Shown in pieces: positions 41,944 through 50,656 of a stretch of DNA of 50,656 nucleotides; the stretch's first letter is position 1; every line of letters starts with the position of its first letter. The position numbers were made by a program, and so were the translations under genes. The DNA is from Fulvivirga sp. (lineage in GTDB: Bacteria > Bacteroidota > Bacteroidia > Cytophagales > Cyclobacteriaceae), in contig JANQLQ010000073.1 of NCBI GenBank assembly GCA_028280565.1, positions 1 through 50,656 on the forward strand. The letters are read 5' to 3'. The notes beneath the pieces were generated by a model that searched no databases, was not told the DNA's origin, and was given only the letters and a program-made list of their open reading frames with translations.

Positions 41944-42753
41944 TTAAAATTGTAAAAAGCGGAAGCCAGGCATTTTTTCCCTAAGGGCTTTAGGGGCCTG
42001 GCCGGTGATCTGTTTGAAAGAATGAATAAAATGAGATTGGTCAAAATATTCCCCTTGGTAGGTAATACCGGTAAGGGAATCGTTGGTAAAATTCATGTGG
42101 TAAACCGATTGCTTTAATTGCACCAGTTTTATGAATTCTTTAGGGGCACAGCCCATGTAATTATGGAATTGAGCGCGAAGTGCCCGGTCAGTCAATCCTA
42201 ATTGCTTTGCTAACTGACCGAATTTGATATTGCCGCTATGCTTTTCGATCATTTCCACCGCTTCCTGTATCACGTGCAGGTCGCGATCTAATAAAGTAGC
42301 CAAGAAAACCCTCTCCACTTCCACAAACATATCCGCTGCACTACGGCATTCCAGTATTTTTTCTTTAAAGCTAAGCGCAATTGGGCCAAATAGATCAACG
42401 GTATCGATCAGCCAAGGAAATTTAGTGATCGGCTTCTTAGTCAAAAGAGCTAACGTATAGGGTCTCACATGCGCCCCTATGATCTTTATCCTACTTGTAA
42501 TAGGTTGTACCGTGATCTTATCGGTGGAAACCCGGGAAATTACCATATCCACGGCTTTCGATTGGCCGCGATCATGGTTGGTGACTAAAAAAGGATGGTC
42601 GAAAAAGTACCCAAAGGTGATCCTAGGGAAGGGCAGAACGTATTCCGGTTCCATCGGCATGGAATCCACCGGCACATCAATAAAAAAATAATAGTCTACC
42701 AAGTCGGCTAACGACTTGTCCATAGGGTTTTGAAATATAAAATCATCGCTCAT
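41944..42753 (-). CDS. AraC-family transcriptional regulator
   Basis: This 269-residue regulator has an AraC-type double helix-turn-helix at the C-terminus (IKFGQLAKQLGLTDRALRAQ, then LTGITYQGEYFDQSHFIHSF and KQITGQAPKALRE). The N-terminal 150 residues (ADLVDYYFFIDVPVDSMPME, LPFPRITFGYFFDHPFLV) resemble the sensor domain of the DUF6597-type AraC proteins. An upstream ATG at 42807 would add a hydrophobic run of 18 residues, MMFFIILILVERIHSRLL, which is atypical for the family. The Met at 42753 fits better. Its target is unknown. Confidence 0.85.
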   Translation of the reverse strand: MSDDFIFQNPMDKSLADLVDYYFFIDVPVDSMPMEPEYVLPFPRITFGYFFDHPFLVTNHDRGQSKAVDMVISRVSTDKITVQPITSRIKIIGAHVRPYTLALLTKKPITKFPWLIDTVDLFGPIALSFKEKILECRSAADMFVEVERVFLATLLDRDLHVIQEAVEMIEKHSGNIKFGQLAKQLGLTDRALRAQFHNYMGCAPKEFIKLVQLKQSVYHMNFTNDSLTGITYQGEYFDQSHFIHSFKQITGQAPKALREKMPGFRFLQF

Positions 42754-43288
42754 AAGCAGACGACTATGGATGCGTTCAACTAAAATAAGGATTATGAAAA
42801 ACATCACCTAGACCAGCCCGTAAGGACAAGGATCATTTTGCTTCTTTTAAACTCCATGGGAAGGACAGGTTGGATACCTGCACTCTTATCATTTACGGTC
42901 CCATTCTTCTGAAAATCCCGGGGCTACAGGCGGGCATTTTGACGCATAATATTTAAGAAGTACAGCCTGCGGGTTCAACCCCGAGGGCTACGATCACAGG
43001 GAGGATAAAACAGAAGAATCCAAGGGAAAAACGGTGGGTATGCATTTCACTATTTTCTTATTAAAAAAGATTTGTGCTCGTACAAAATTAGTTTTAAAAG
43101 TCAAGTAGAAGTCGGTTGTGCAGAATCCAAATAAAATAAATATGAAGTTTTAGTTACTTCACTTTTACGAGGTACTTCACGGTATTTCGCTTTCATTAAA
43201 GTTCTTCTCATTTCCTAAACCTTCATTTGAAAAGTGATACTTCCCAGGGCGGTATTTAACGCTTAATTAATCACTACTTTAAGCAGCA
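42754..43288. other. Divergent intergenic region between the AraC gene and the large secreted protein
   Basis: About 535 bases with no supportable gene. The section 43055-43165 is AT-rich. I looked for a minus-strand promoter for the AraC gene and found a TAATTTTG box (43090-43083) whose nearest TTG is only 11 bp away, so I do not call it. No repeat or RNA gene was recognised. Confidence 0.5.
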
Positions 43289-43319
43289 TTGCGAGCGGCA
43301 TCCGCCGGGTATAATTTTG
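43289..43319 (+). promoter_or_regulatory. Promoter of the large T9SS-exported protein gene
   Basis: TTG at 43289-43291 and TAATTTTG at 43312-43319 are separated by exactly 20 bp, a full match to the Bacteroidota housekeeping consensus. The start site should lie near 43325, about 25 nt before the ATG at 43350. Confidence 0.8.
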
Positions 43320-43349
43320 AATAATCTAACCTTAAAATATACCCGCCAT

Positions 43350-46300
43350 ATGAAAACCATTTTATACCCATTAAAAATTATGATCGCGCTTGCATGTATA
43401 GCAAGTTTTAACGCTTCCCTAGCGCAGGTCAACCTGCAGTGGCAGCTTAGGGAAGACCTGTCCGGGGGGTTACCGCCCTCTGTGAAAGTTTATGAGACGT
43501 TTTCAGCCTTACCCGATGGCTCCCCTTTACATGCAGTGTATACCGAGGTAGACCTGACGGATCCGAATATCGAGTTTGAAGCTGTGTATGTTGGCGATGG
43601 CAATACCTTTAGAACCCCACAGGATTTTGCACAGGCCTCGGAAGAGCCTGTATTTGTAGCCATTAACGGGGGCTTTTTTAGCAGCTCACAGTCCGTTAGC
43701 TTGATCACACAAGATGGTGAGGTACTGGTACCGAACATTAAATCGGTATCCCGCGATCTTGACGGTACAGCTACCACCTACTTTCCTACACGTAGTGCTT
43801 TCGGCATACAGCAAGACGGTCAAGCTGATGTGGCCTGGATCTACAACGTAGGCTCGGAAAATACCACCTATGCCTACCCAATGCCCAGTCCTAATGCCCT
43901 CGGTGTGCCTCCACAGCCCCAGCCTAGCGCCGATTTCCCCGCTGGGGGAGCCCTTTGGAACGCCTCTACCGCCGTCGGCGGCGGGCCTGTGATCGTTTCT
44001 GGTGGAGCTATCAATATTACCTCTGATCCTGAATTGTTAGACCCCAACAGCAATGGCCGCGAGCCCAGGACAGCTATTGGGTATACGGCAGACAATAAAG
44101 TGATCATGATCGTAGCGGATGGACGCCAAGCGGAATTTAGCCTCGGGATCACATTGCCAGAGCTGGCAGAGGTACTGGTCAACCTTGGAGTAGTAGAAGC
44201 TATGAACCTGGACGGTGGCGGATCTTCTGCCATAGTCGTAGACGACCAACTGGTGAGTTCTCCTTCTGACGCTGGCAACGTACAGCGCAGGGTACCTACG
44301 GCGCTTTTGTTGAAACGAGCTCCTCAAATTTTTGACACGGAAGATAACACACGTTACAGCGAAACCGGGGCATGGTTTGAAACGGCCAATGCAGGGTTTT
44401 TCGGCCCTTCCAAAGCAAGATTGATAGGTACGGGAGATGGAAGCAGCAAAGCGATCTACACCTTGACTGGCCTTCCGCCCGCTGAATATGAAGTAAGCGG
44501 CTGGTGGGTACCTGCCTTCAACCGTTCTACTAGCACCCCCTATACCACTATCCGGTCTGACTTGAACGAACGCGATACTGTACGGGTGAATCAAACCCAG
44601 GGCGCCAACCAATTCAATTTAATTGGCACCTTCCACCTGGGCCCAGCAGATTCTATTGTCGTCAGTAACGATGCCCCTGGCAGTTTTGTCACGGTGGATG
44701 CCATACAGCTCATAAAAGTAGGAGAAAGTTTACCGAGCCTTGCCTTCGACCGGCCGGATGAGGAAGATATCGTAAGAGGAGAAAGCATCACGTTAAATGT
44801 AGAAGTTTCCTCTCCGAACACCGGCGTAAAGCTTGAAACCTTAAAGATCTTTAAAACCGTAGGCGATGGGGTCGAAGAGCCATTCGGAACTGGTATACCT
44901 TTGGAGCAAGCCCTGTCGGAAACTTACGCATTCAACTATACCCTGGATGACCCCCTAGGCACAGTAGATTTCCGCTTCGAGGTTGAAGATAACTTTGGCA
45001 GGACAGTTTCCAAGACTTACCGGGTAAACGTTAAGTCCTTCGCCATCGAATTTAATCCGTCGATCACTGCGGCACAATATCCTTCCGGCAGATCGTTTTC
45101 CATAGACCTGGCAATGGACACCCAGGACGAGAATGTCACGCTTGCTTCGCTGGAAGTCTTTAAGAGTGTAGATGGTGCCGAGGAAGAACAAGTCGGGGAG
45201 ACCGTATCTTTTGATGAGTCACGCGAAATATACACCTTCTCCTACCTTGTGAATGAAAGAGCTACTTCTGAGATCCGGTTCCGCTTTTTGGTAAAAGCTT
45301 CAGACGGCTCTTTTGCCGAGAAGTTTTTGGATGTCAATGTAATCCCTGCGCGGGGAGATTTCAGGATAGCTGTGATCAGCGACTTCAATGCTTCTTTTGG
45401 TTCTACCAGTTACGAGTTCCAGGTAGATAGCATCATCCAGCGCATCCCAAGGCTATGGGCACCTGACATGGTGGTCAGCGCCGGTGATATGGTAGCCGGT
45501 CAGTCCACCGCCTTAACAGAGCCCGAGCTCCAGGCCATGTGGGACGCTTTCGAGGTGAAGATCGCCGAGCCACTGAGAAGTGCGGGTATCCCATTCATGT
45601 TTACCACGGGAAACCATGACGGCTCTAAATCAGGGGCCTTCGAATTAGAGCGAGAGGTAATGGCACGCTACTGGAACAACCCCGTCCATTTTCCGGGGTG
45701 GTATCCCGTAGATACGGTCACTAACTACCCCTTCTACTTTTCCGCCATGGACAAAGAAGATGGCGACATTTTCATAGTGTCTTGGGATGCCAGCGGATCT
45801 TTCATCTCTGACGAAGAGCTAGAATGGGCAAGGCAGCAGTTTTTAAGCCCCGCTGCCCAAAATGCCAAGATCAAGCTGCTCATTGGTCACTTGCCTTTAT
45901 ACGGCGTGGCCCAAGAACGAGACACCCCCGGGAATATACTCGCCAACCCGGAAAAGCTAATGCAAATGATGGAAGAAATGGGGGTTCATACTTATATCAG
46001 CGGGCACCACCATGCATACTTCCCCGGGAAGCGCGGCAATGTAGACCTTTTAAATGCCGGCGCTATCGGTTCAGGTCCCAGGCAGTGGTTAAACTCAGAC
46101 CAGCGCTCCCCTAATACGATGACATTGATGGACTTTTTCTTCGAAGAAGATACCGTGGTGTATAACACCTACAACATCAGGGAGCTCAACGCGGCAGACA
46201 TGGCCCTGTTTGATGACCAAAGCTTGCCACAGGTTTTTCCAGGGATCAACGGTTTTATCATTCGCCGTGATGTGGAAGTAACCGGGGAAGGACAAGGTAC

Positions 46301-49300
46301 GCTTTCTGCCTTGAACCTCCTGGAAACCCAACCTCTACCGGGTAAAGGTGACCTAGCCCTGCAAGTGAACGAAGAAGGGAATAAAGTATTGTTTTACGGT
46401 TCCTTCAGTGATTTGCAAGGAAGGCTCTTGGAAGATCGTGGAGCCGTAGGTATCTATCGCGCGTTGCACCCCAATGAGGGAGAGCTGGTTTACGCACTAA
46501 ACGCAACCAGTGAAGACGGGAAGAACGGGACTTTTGAAGGAGAGTTCGAAATTGACGGGGACTTCAAAGAATTGTTAAGTGTAGGTTCATATTACATCCT
46601 GTTAAAAACTACGGCCTATCCTGCGGGAGAGGTCCGGAGCCAGGTATACCCTACGGGTAACCAAGCTCCTACACCTGCAATGATCTTCCCCGCAGATACA
46701 GTGGATGCCGTACCGGTAAGGGATGTATTAGCGCTACTGCCTATTACTTGGGAAGGCTCAACAGACGAAGAAAACAACCTGGTCACTTACACCTACCAAT
46801 TGGCAGAGGACGAGGCTTTTGAAACATTGATACACCACGCGGCTACCGGGAGGACTACAGAGTTCAGGGAATGGACCGAGGGCGAATGGTATACGCTTTT
46901 AGGAGATGCCGCCGAAGGAGAGATCATCACTTTCTATCACCGGGTGATCTCCAGCGATGGCAAAAATATTACCTATGGCCCTGCTGAAAGTCTTAAGCTA
47001 ACCAAAAGCAACGCCCCGATAGATGGAGCGGTAGAAATTCCGGCCCCCGAGTATTTGTATGACGGAGTAGTCGGTTTTGCGCCGGCAACGAACGGCCACG
47101 GGATTACGGTAGACAGGGACGGTAAGATCTGGGCAGTAGCTTTTTCCAGGGGGATACAGGTGTACACCCCGGATGGGACAGCCTATGCACTCACCGCCGA
47201 AGAGGTTGCCTACAACAACGATGACCCTACATCATATGTTACGGAGATAAGCTTTAAGGGAGTCACCACTCCTATCCGGTTTTTAAGAGGTATTGGCACG
47301 GCACATGACGGGCATATCTTGGTAGTAGTTCAAAACTCTGACATTTTTAAACTTGACAAAGATACCGGGGAGCCTTTAGCCTTCTGGGACGGACCTACTA
47401 GCCTTACTAACCCTTCATCCGACGCCTCCGGGAGGGTATTTGTAGCTTCTGTCGTGGGCAACCGCCAGTTTATCTTAAAACAGAATGAAATGGACCCTAC
47501 TACTTTCGATGTACTCGTAGGAGGAGAAGATGCCGACGGCGATGACCGGCCGGACGGGTTTGAATTAGAAAACCGGGAATTGGCACGCAGCGCTTTCATC
47601 TCCCCCGAAGGCAATAGGATCTATCTTCCCGCAAATAGCGGGCGAAATGTCCATGTCTATAGCAGTACAGACGGCGTCAATTTTAGCAGCGAGGAAGTAA
47701 TAGAATCCAGTTCTACCTCGGGGTCCAACTCGGTTTTTGCCGGTGAAGATAGCGTATTCTGGTTTGTGGCAAATAGGAGTTCCCTGCCACCGAACCTTGT
47801 TTACAGGGATTTTGCCAACAAACTATCCTGGAACCTGCTGTTAGAAGATGTACCTTCTAATGACCTAAGAGGTCTCACTTTTACCACCCAACGCGATACA
47901 CTTTACGTGGTGGGCAGTGATAACGGCCAGATCATAAGGTATCGACTACCCTCTACTGGCGGCGAACCGGGCATTACAGATGTGCCTACTTACTTGATCA
48001 GCGAAGTAAATGGGGTGGATGAAGTCGGTGTCGCAGACTCTACAGGGGTTTATACACGATTGTTTGGAGTAGTTAATTCACCGGACCGCAGCCAGTTTGG
48101 ATTAGATTTTACCCTGGTCGATACCAACGCCGGGATCAACGTCTTTAATCCATTAACAGATCATGGCTATGTCCCTGCTATGGGAGATAATATTTACGTG
48201 GTAGGACGATTGGTTCAAGAAAATGGCCTACTGCGCATCCATGCGGATAGTGTCAAAGTGCTCCCCGGGGAAGGCGTATTAACCATGCCGCAAGTGATCT
48301 CCAATGTCCAGGACGATCAAGAGTCATTGCCGGTTACATTGCAAACCGTGTATGTAATGGACCCCACACAATGGACTACGGACCAAGGCTACCTGGGATT
48401 CCATGTAGAGGTTACGGATGGTACAAATTACTTTACTGTGTTTATTTCAAGACAGTCCGATCTTTACAGTCAACCGGCGCCGGTTGGGAAGTTTAATCTC
48501 ACCGGTATTGTACAACAGGTAGATACGCAGCTACCGTTCCTATCCGGTTACGAAATCCTCCCACGCTCTTCTGCCGACCTGGAAGACCTGGCCCAAGTGC
48601 TTTCGTTCACCCTTGTCAATGCCACCACAGGGGAGCATATTCGTGAACTAGTAGATGAAGATGTGATCGATATCCAAGACTATCTCAAGGATGAGATCGC
48701 TATCATAGCGAATACCGGTGATGTGGAAGTAGCAAGTGTAAGGCTGGTTATATCCGGCAGGAGAAATAGCACGCAAATTGAAAATGATGCCCCCTACGCC
48801 CTGTTTGGTAAAATGGGGACAGCACTACGTGGATGGTTACCCGCCACTGGACAGTATACCTTACGCGCTACACCTTACTTGGAACGGAACGCCAAAGGAA
48901 GGGCTGGCATCCCATTGAGCATCAACTTCCGCGTAGAAAATAATGCCAGCATCAGTGAGCTGATCGTAGTAGACGCTACCACACAAGAAGAGATCGGGCC
49001 TTTGGGTGAAACCGTAGACTTGGCCCAGTTCAAGAACGGGACGTTTAGCATTGTAGCTACTACCGACCCCGAAACCGTGGGCAGCGTTGAGTACAAACTG
49101 TCCGGGGCAAGGCATCATAGGCAAATAGAAAATACAGCACCTTACGCTTTGTTTGGTGATGGGAACGGTGCGGTACGCCCATGGGCTCCACGAAACGGAC
49201 AATACCAGTTAAAAGTGACCCCATTTGCAGAGAGCCGGGCTAAGGGGTCTCAAGGCGTGGAACTCAATGTATCTTTCGAGGTGATCAATACCATGGAAGT

Positions 49301-50201
49301 GAGTGACTTTATTCTCGTGGATGCCGTCACCAAAACAGACCTGGGCCCTCTACCGACTACGATCAACCTGAGCCAATACGCCAACGACCGGTTTGATATA
49401 CGGGTAGAAACCTCTACCGAATACATAGGCAGCGTACGATTAAAACTGGACGGACGACAAAGACGCCGACAGACCGAAAACCAAGCACCTTATCACTTGT
49501 TTGGAGGTCGTAACATTTGGACACCAAAATCAGGAGGTTTCACCATTTCCGCAGTGCCCTACACACAGAGGAATGCAAAAGGTGTCGCCGGCATTACACG
49601 ATCGGTGGACTTCCAGGTCGTTGACGGAAAGGTAGAGGACTTAGTTTTGGTATCCCTGTGCTCGGATAACCCGGCTGAAAACAGGAATTGGCAAATTGTC
49701 AACCCAAATGCTTTCGCCGTTATGGTTACATGGCAACTAGAGAGAACTTCCCTGCAAAATACTATGACTGCCTGGCCTGGTAACAACTTATTCGCTACAG
49801 GAACGATAGAAGGCCCCAATAAGGTCGTCATCACTTGGGAAGACGAGCAAGGCATGGGTCAAAGAGCTGAAAGTGTATCGGGAGCCATGGATTGCCAATC
49901 CATGATGAACGCATCCGCTTTGGCCGGGGAAGGAAGCGTGGTAGAGGCCGGGCAGTTCAAGATCTACCCTAACCCTATGGAAGATTTCTTACACATCGAA
50001 CTAAAAGAAACCGGGGAAGAACGGGCGGACATCATGCTCATCGATCAAATGACGGAACAAGTCGTTTATCAAAAAAATGACGCCATGATCGATACGGAAG
50101 GCTCTACGATGTTTAGCACTTCTGCCTTGAGGCCAGGGGTGTACATAATGAAAATAACCACCGTTTCAACAACGGAGACCGTGCGGTTGATCAAAAAATA
50201 A
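43350..50201 (+). CDS. Giant T9SS-exported protein: phosphodiester glycosidase plus calcineurin-like phosphoesterase
   Basis: This is a 2283-residue secreted protein. Domains in order: signal peptide (MKTILYPLKIMIALACIASF); NAGPA-type phosphodiester glycosidase at about 100-325 (VAINGGFF, AVGGGPVIVSGG, EAMNLDGGGSSAIVV); a golvesin-like beta domain at about 325-463 (YEVSGWWVP); two Ig-like domains; a calcineurin-like phosphoesterase at about 669-910 (AVISDFNAS, SAGDMV, TTGNHDG, ISGHHHAYF); a CHRD-like domain near 980-1100; a fibronectin-like domain; a beta-propeller at about 1230-1535 (HGITVDRDGKIWAV); two OB-fold-like domains; and three related repeats of about 110 residues at about 1750-2093 (ENDAPYALFG, ENTAPYALFG, ENQAPYHLFG). 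It ends with a T9SS type A sorting domain (FKIYPNPMEDFLHIEL). The glycosidase could uncap a sugar-phosphodiester and the phosphoesterase remove the exposed phosphate. A TTG start at 43317 is open, but it lies inside the promoter, so I use the ATG at 43350. Confidence 0.88.
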   Translation: MKTILYPLKIMIALACIASFNASLAQVNLQWQLREDLSGGLPPSVKVYETFSALPDGSPLHAVYTEVDLTDPNIEFEAVYVGDGNTFRTPQDFAQASEEPVFVAINGGFFSSSQSVSLITQDGEVLVPNIKSVSRDLDGTATTYFPTRSAFGIQQDGQADVAWIYNVGSENTTYAYPMPSPNALGVPPQPQPSADFPAGGALWNASTAVGGGPVIVSGGAINITSDPELLDPNSNGREPRTAIGYTADNKVIMIVADGRQAEFSLGITLPELAEVLVNLGVVEAMNLDGGGSSAIVVDDQLVSSPSDAGNVQRRVPTALLLKRAPQIFDTEDNTRYSETGAWFETANAGFFGPSKARLIGTGDGSSKAIYTLTGLPPAEYEVSGWWVPAFNRSTSTPYTTIRSDLNERDTVRVNQTQGANQFNLIGTFHLGPADSIVVSNDAPGSFVTVDAIQLIKVGESLPSLAFDRPDEEDIVRGESITLNVEVSSPNTGVKLETLKIFKTVGDGVEEPFGTGIPLEQALSETYAFNYTLDDPLGTVDFRFEVEDNFGRTVSKTYRVNVKSFAIEFNPSITAAQYPSGRSFSIDLAMDTQDENVTLASLEVFKSVDGAEEEQVGETVSFDESREIYTFSYLVNERATSEIRFRFLVKASDGSFAEKFLDVNVIPARGDFRIAVISDFNASFGSTSYEFQVDSIIQRIPRLWAPDMVVSAGDMVAGQSTALTEPELQAMWDAFEVKIAEPLRSAGIPFMFTTGNHDGSKSGAFELEREVMARYWNNPVHFPGWYPVDTVTNYPFYFSAMDKEDGDIFIVSWDASGSFISDEELEWARQQFLSPAAQNAKIKLLIGHLPLYGVAQERDTPGNILANPEKLMQMMEEMGVHTYISGHHHAYFPGKRGNVDLLNAGAIGSGPRQWLNSDQRSPNTMTLMDFFFEEDTVVYNTYNIRELNAADMALFDDQSLPQVFPGINGFIIRRDVEVTGEGQGTLSALNLLETQPLPGKGDLALQVNEEGNKVLFYGSFSDLQGRLLEDRGAVGIYRALHPNEGELVYALNATSEDGKNGTFEGEFEIDGDFKELLSVGSYYILLKTTAYPAGEVRSQVYPTGNQAPTPAMIFPADTVDAVPVRDVLALLPITWEGSTDEENNLVTYTYQLAEDEAFETLIHHAATGRTTEFREWTEGEWYTLLGDAAEGEIITFYHRVISSDGKNITYGPAESLKLTKSNAPIDGAVEIPAPEYLYDGVVGFAPATNGHGITVDRDGKIWAVAFSRGIQVYTPDGTAYALTAEEVAYNNDDPTSYVTEISFKGVTTPIRFLRGIGTAHDGHILVVVQNSDIFKLDKDTGEPLAFWDGPTSLTNPSSDASGRVFVASVVGNRQFILKQNEMDPTTFDVLVGGEDADGDDRPDGFELENRELARSAFISPEGNRIYLPANSGRNVHVYSSTDGVNFSSEEVIESSSTSGSNSVFAGEDSVFWFVANRSSLPPNLVYRDFANKLSWNLLLEDVPSNDLRGLTFTTQRDTLYVVGSDNGQIIRYRLPSTGGEPGITDVPTYLISEVNGVDEVGVADSTGVYTRLFGVVNSPDRSQFGLDFTLVDTNAGINVFNPLTDHGYVPAMGDNIYVVGRLVQENGLLRIHADSVKVLPGEGVLTMPQVISNVQDDQESLPVTLQTVYVMDPTQWTTDQGYLGFHVEVTDGTNYFTVFISRQSDLYSQPAPVGKFNLTGIVQQVDTQLPFLSGYEILPRSSADLEDLAQVLSFTLVNATTGEHIRELVDEDVIDIQDYLKDEIAIIANTGDVEVASVRLVISGRRNSTQIENDAPYALFGKMGTALRGWLPATGQYTLRATPYLERNAKGRAGIPLSINFRVENNASISELIVVDATTQEEIGPLGETVDLAQFKNGTFSIVATTDPETVGSVEYKLSGARHHRQIENTAPYALFGDGNGAVRPWAPRNGQYQLKVTPFAESRAKGSQGVELNVSFEVINTMEVSDFILVDAVTKTDLGPLPTTINLSQYANDRFDIRVETSTEYIGSVRLKLDGRQRRRQTENQAPYHLFGGRNIWTPKSGGFTISAVPYTQRNAKGVAGITRSVDFQVVDGKVEDLVLVSLCSDNPAENRNWQIVNPNAFAVMVTWQLERTSLQNTMTAWPGNNLFATGTIEGPNKVVITWEDEQGMGQRAESVSGAMDCQSMMNASALAGEGSVVEAGQFKIYPNPMEDFLHIELKETGEERADIMLIDQMTEQVVYQKNDAMIDTEGSTMFSTSALRPGVYIMKITTVSTTETVRLIKK

Positions 50202-50222
50202 GATCAAGTAGGTTTAATGTAG

Positions 50223-50256
50223 AAGAGGCTTGTTCGTAAGAATGGGCCTCTTTTTT
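50223..50256 (+). terminator. Intrinsic terminator after the giant secreted protein gene
   Basis: AAGAGGC (50223-50229) pairs with GCCTCTT (50246-50252). Three G-U wobble pairs and a further TTC/GAA pairing lead to a GTAA tetraloop, giving a 13-bp stem, and it is followed by T residues to 50256. It lies 22 bp past the stop codon. Confidence 0.85.
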
Positions 50257-50656
50257 ATTTGTATTATGTGGCCTACCCTTTGCGAAGGTAGTGGATTCTC
50301 CTCCTGTCACTTTGAATATCCCTGTTGAGTTCATTTGAACGTTTAGGCCAAGGTTTCTAATGGGAGGATTGCATGACGAAGTCTTACAATAGCGCTTAGG
50401 CGTAGGCGACAACACCCAAATCCAAATCCTTTTACAACAAATATAAGTAGGCCATCATTGAAAATTCAAGTGCGTATGGAGGGAGGACATCCAGGAACAG
50501 TGCGGCACATTTGAGGCCTGTGGGCAAGCGGCCTATAGGGGCTGGATAGCGCGTTTAGCGGGGAAAATGGGCTTTGTTGCTGGCGCCCTTTTCTTTTGTT
50601 TCGTTTTCTTTTGGGCGTGCAAAAGAAAATGAAAACAGGCTTAGAACCTCAAAACC
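50257..50656. other. Right-end intergenic stretch with an inverted repeat
   Basis: No supportable gene is found in these 400 bases. Near the end TTTTCTTTTG (50604-50613) and CAAAAGAAAA (50620-50629) form a perfect 10-bp inverted repeat around GGCGTG. From memory, similar CAAAAGAAAA-GCACGCC sequences recur between genes in Cytophagales, so this may be a dispersed repeat. Only one copy is visible here. Confidence 0.4.

Overview
The window comes from a member of the Bacteroidota, most likely a free-living Cytophagales-type bacterium. The phylum call rests on a C-terminal T9SS sorting domain in the 2283-residue secreted protein (43350-50201) and on promoters matching the Bacteroidota consensus TTG-N20-TAnnTTTG (35207-35237, 43289-43319, and a one-mismatch version at 34825-34855). 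The finer placement is a guess from gene content.

Positions 34784 down to 960, all on the minus strand, form one tightly packed cluster for an extracellular contractile injection system (eCIS) of the Afp/PVC/AlgoCIS type. In transcription order it encodes a cap/tube terminator, an unknown 377-residue protein, two sheaths, two tube proteins, a 52-residue DUF5908 protein, a LysM hub adaptor, a VgrG-like spike, a PAAR tip, a gp25-like protein, two large baseplate wedge proteins, a 1229-residue fibre-like protein with three 306-bp tandem repeats, a tape-measure family protein and an AAA+ ATPase. Three candidate cargo proteins follow. Each begins with the same leader, acidic QMK repeats and a DUF4157 (eCIS core) domain. 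Their C-termini then differ: a second HExxH zincin-like site, a phospholipase A2-like site, and a DNA/RNA non-specific nuclease with a helix-hairpin-helix tail.

Upstream of the cluster lies a PAS-LuxR regulator (37129-37911). Between it and the cap gene are two copies of a roughly 350-bp hairpin-rich segment flanking hicA, hicB and a TlpA-like thioredoxin gene. Each copy carries a remnant of a neighbour: the 3' end of the luxR gene in one and the 5' end of the cap gene in the other. I infer that the regulator once lay directly upstream of the eCIS and that a 1.6-kb toxin-antitoxin/thioredoxin insert, accompanied by a duplication, later separated them. Only the copy next to the eCIS keeps correct promoter spacing.

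To the right are mnmA, a small coiled-coil gene, a zinc-ribbon membrane protein, a decayed SRPBCC-like gene, a four-helix membrane protein and an AraC-type regulator. The last gene encodes a very large T9SS-exported protein joining a phosphodiester glycosidase domain to a calcineurin-like phosphoesterase, and it ends in a clear terminator.

To the left of the cargo genes is a gene-poor stretch with a terminator (135-168), a REP-like element (about 255-345) and a strictly 21-bp-periodic array (483-748) of a 14-bp semi-conserved core plus a 7-bp variable spacer. I cannot assign this array to a known class, and it is the least explained structure in the window.
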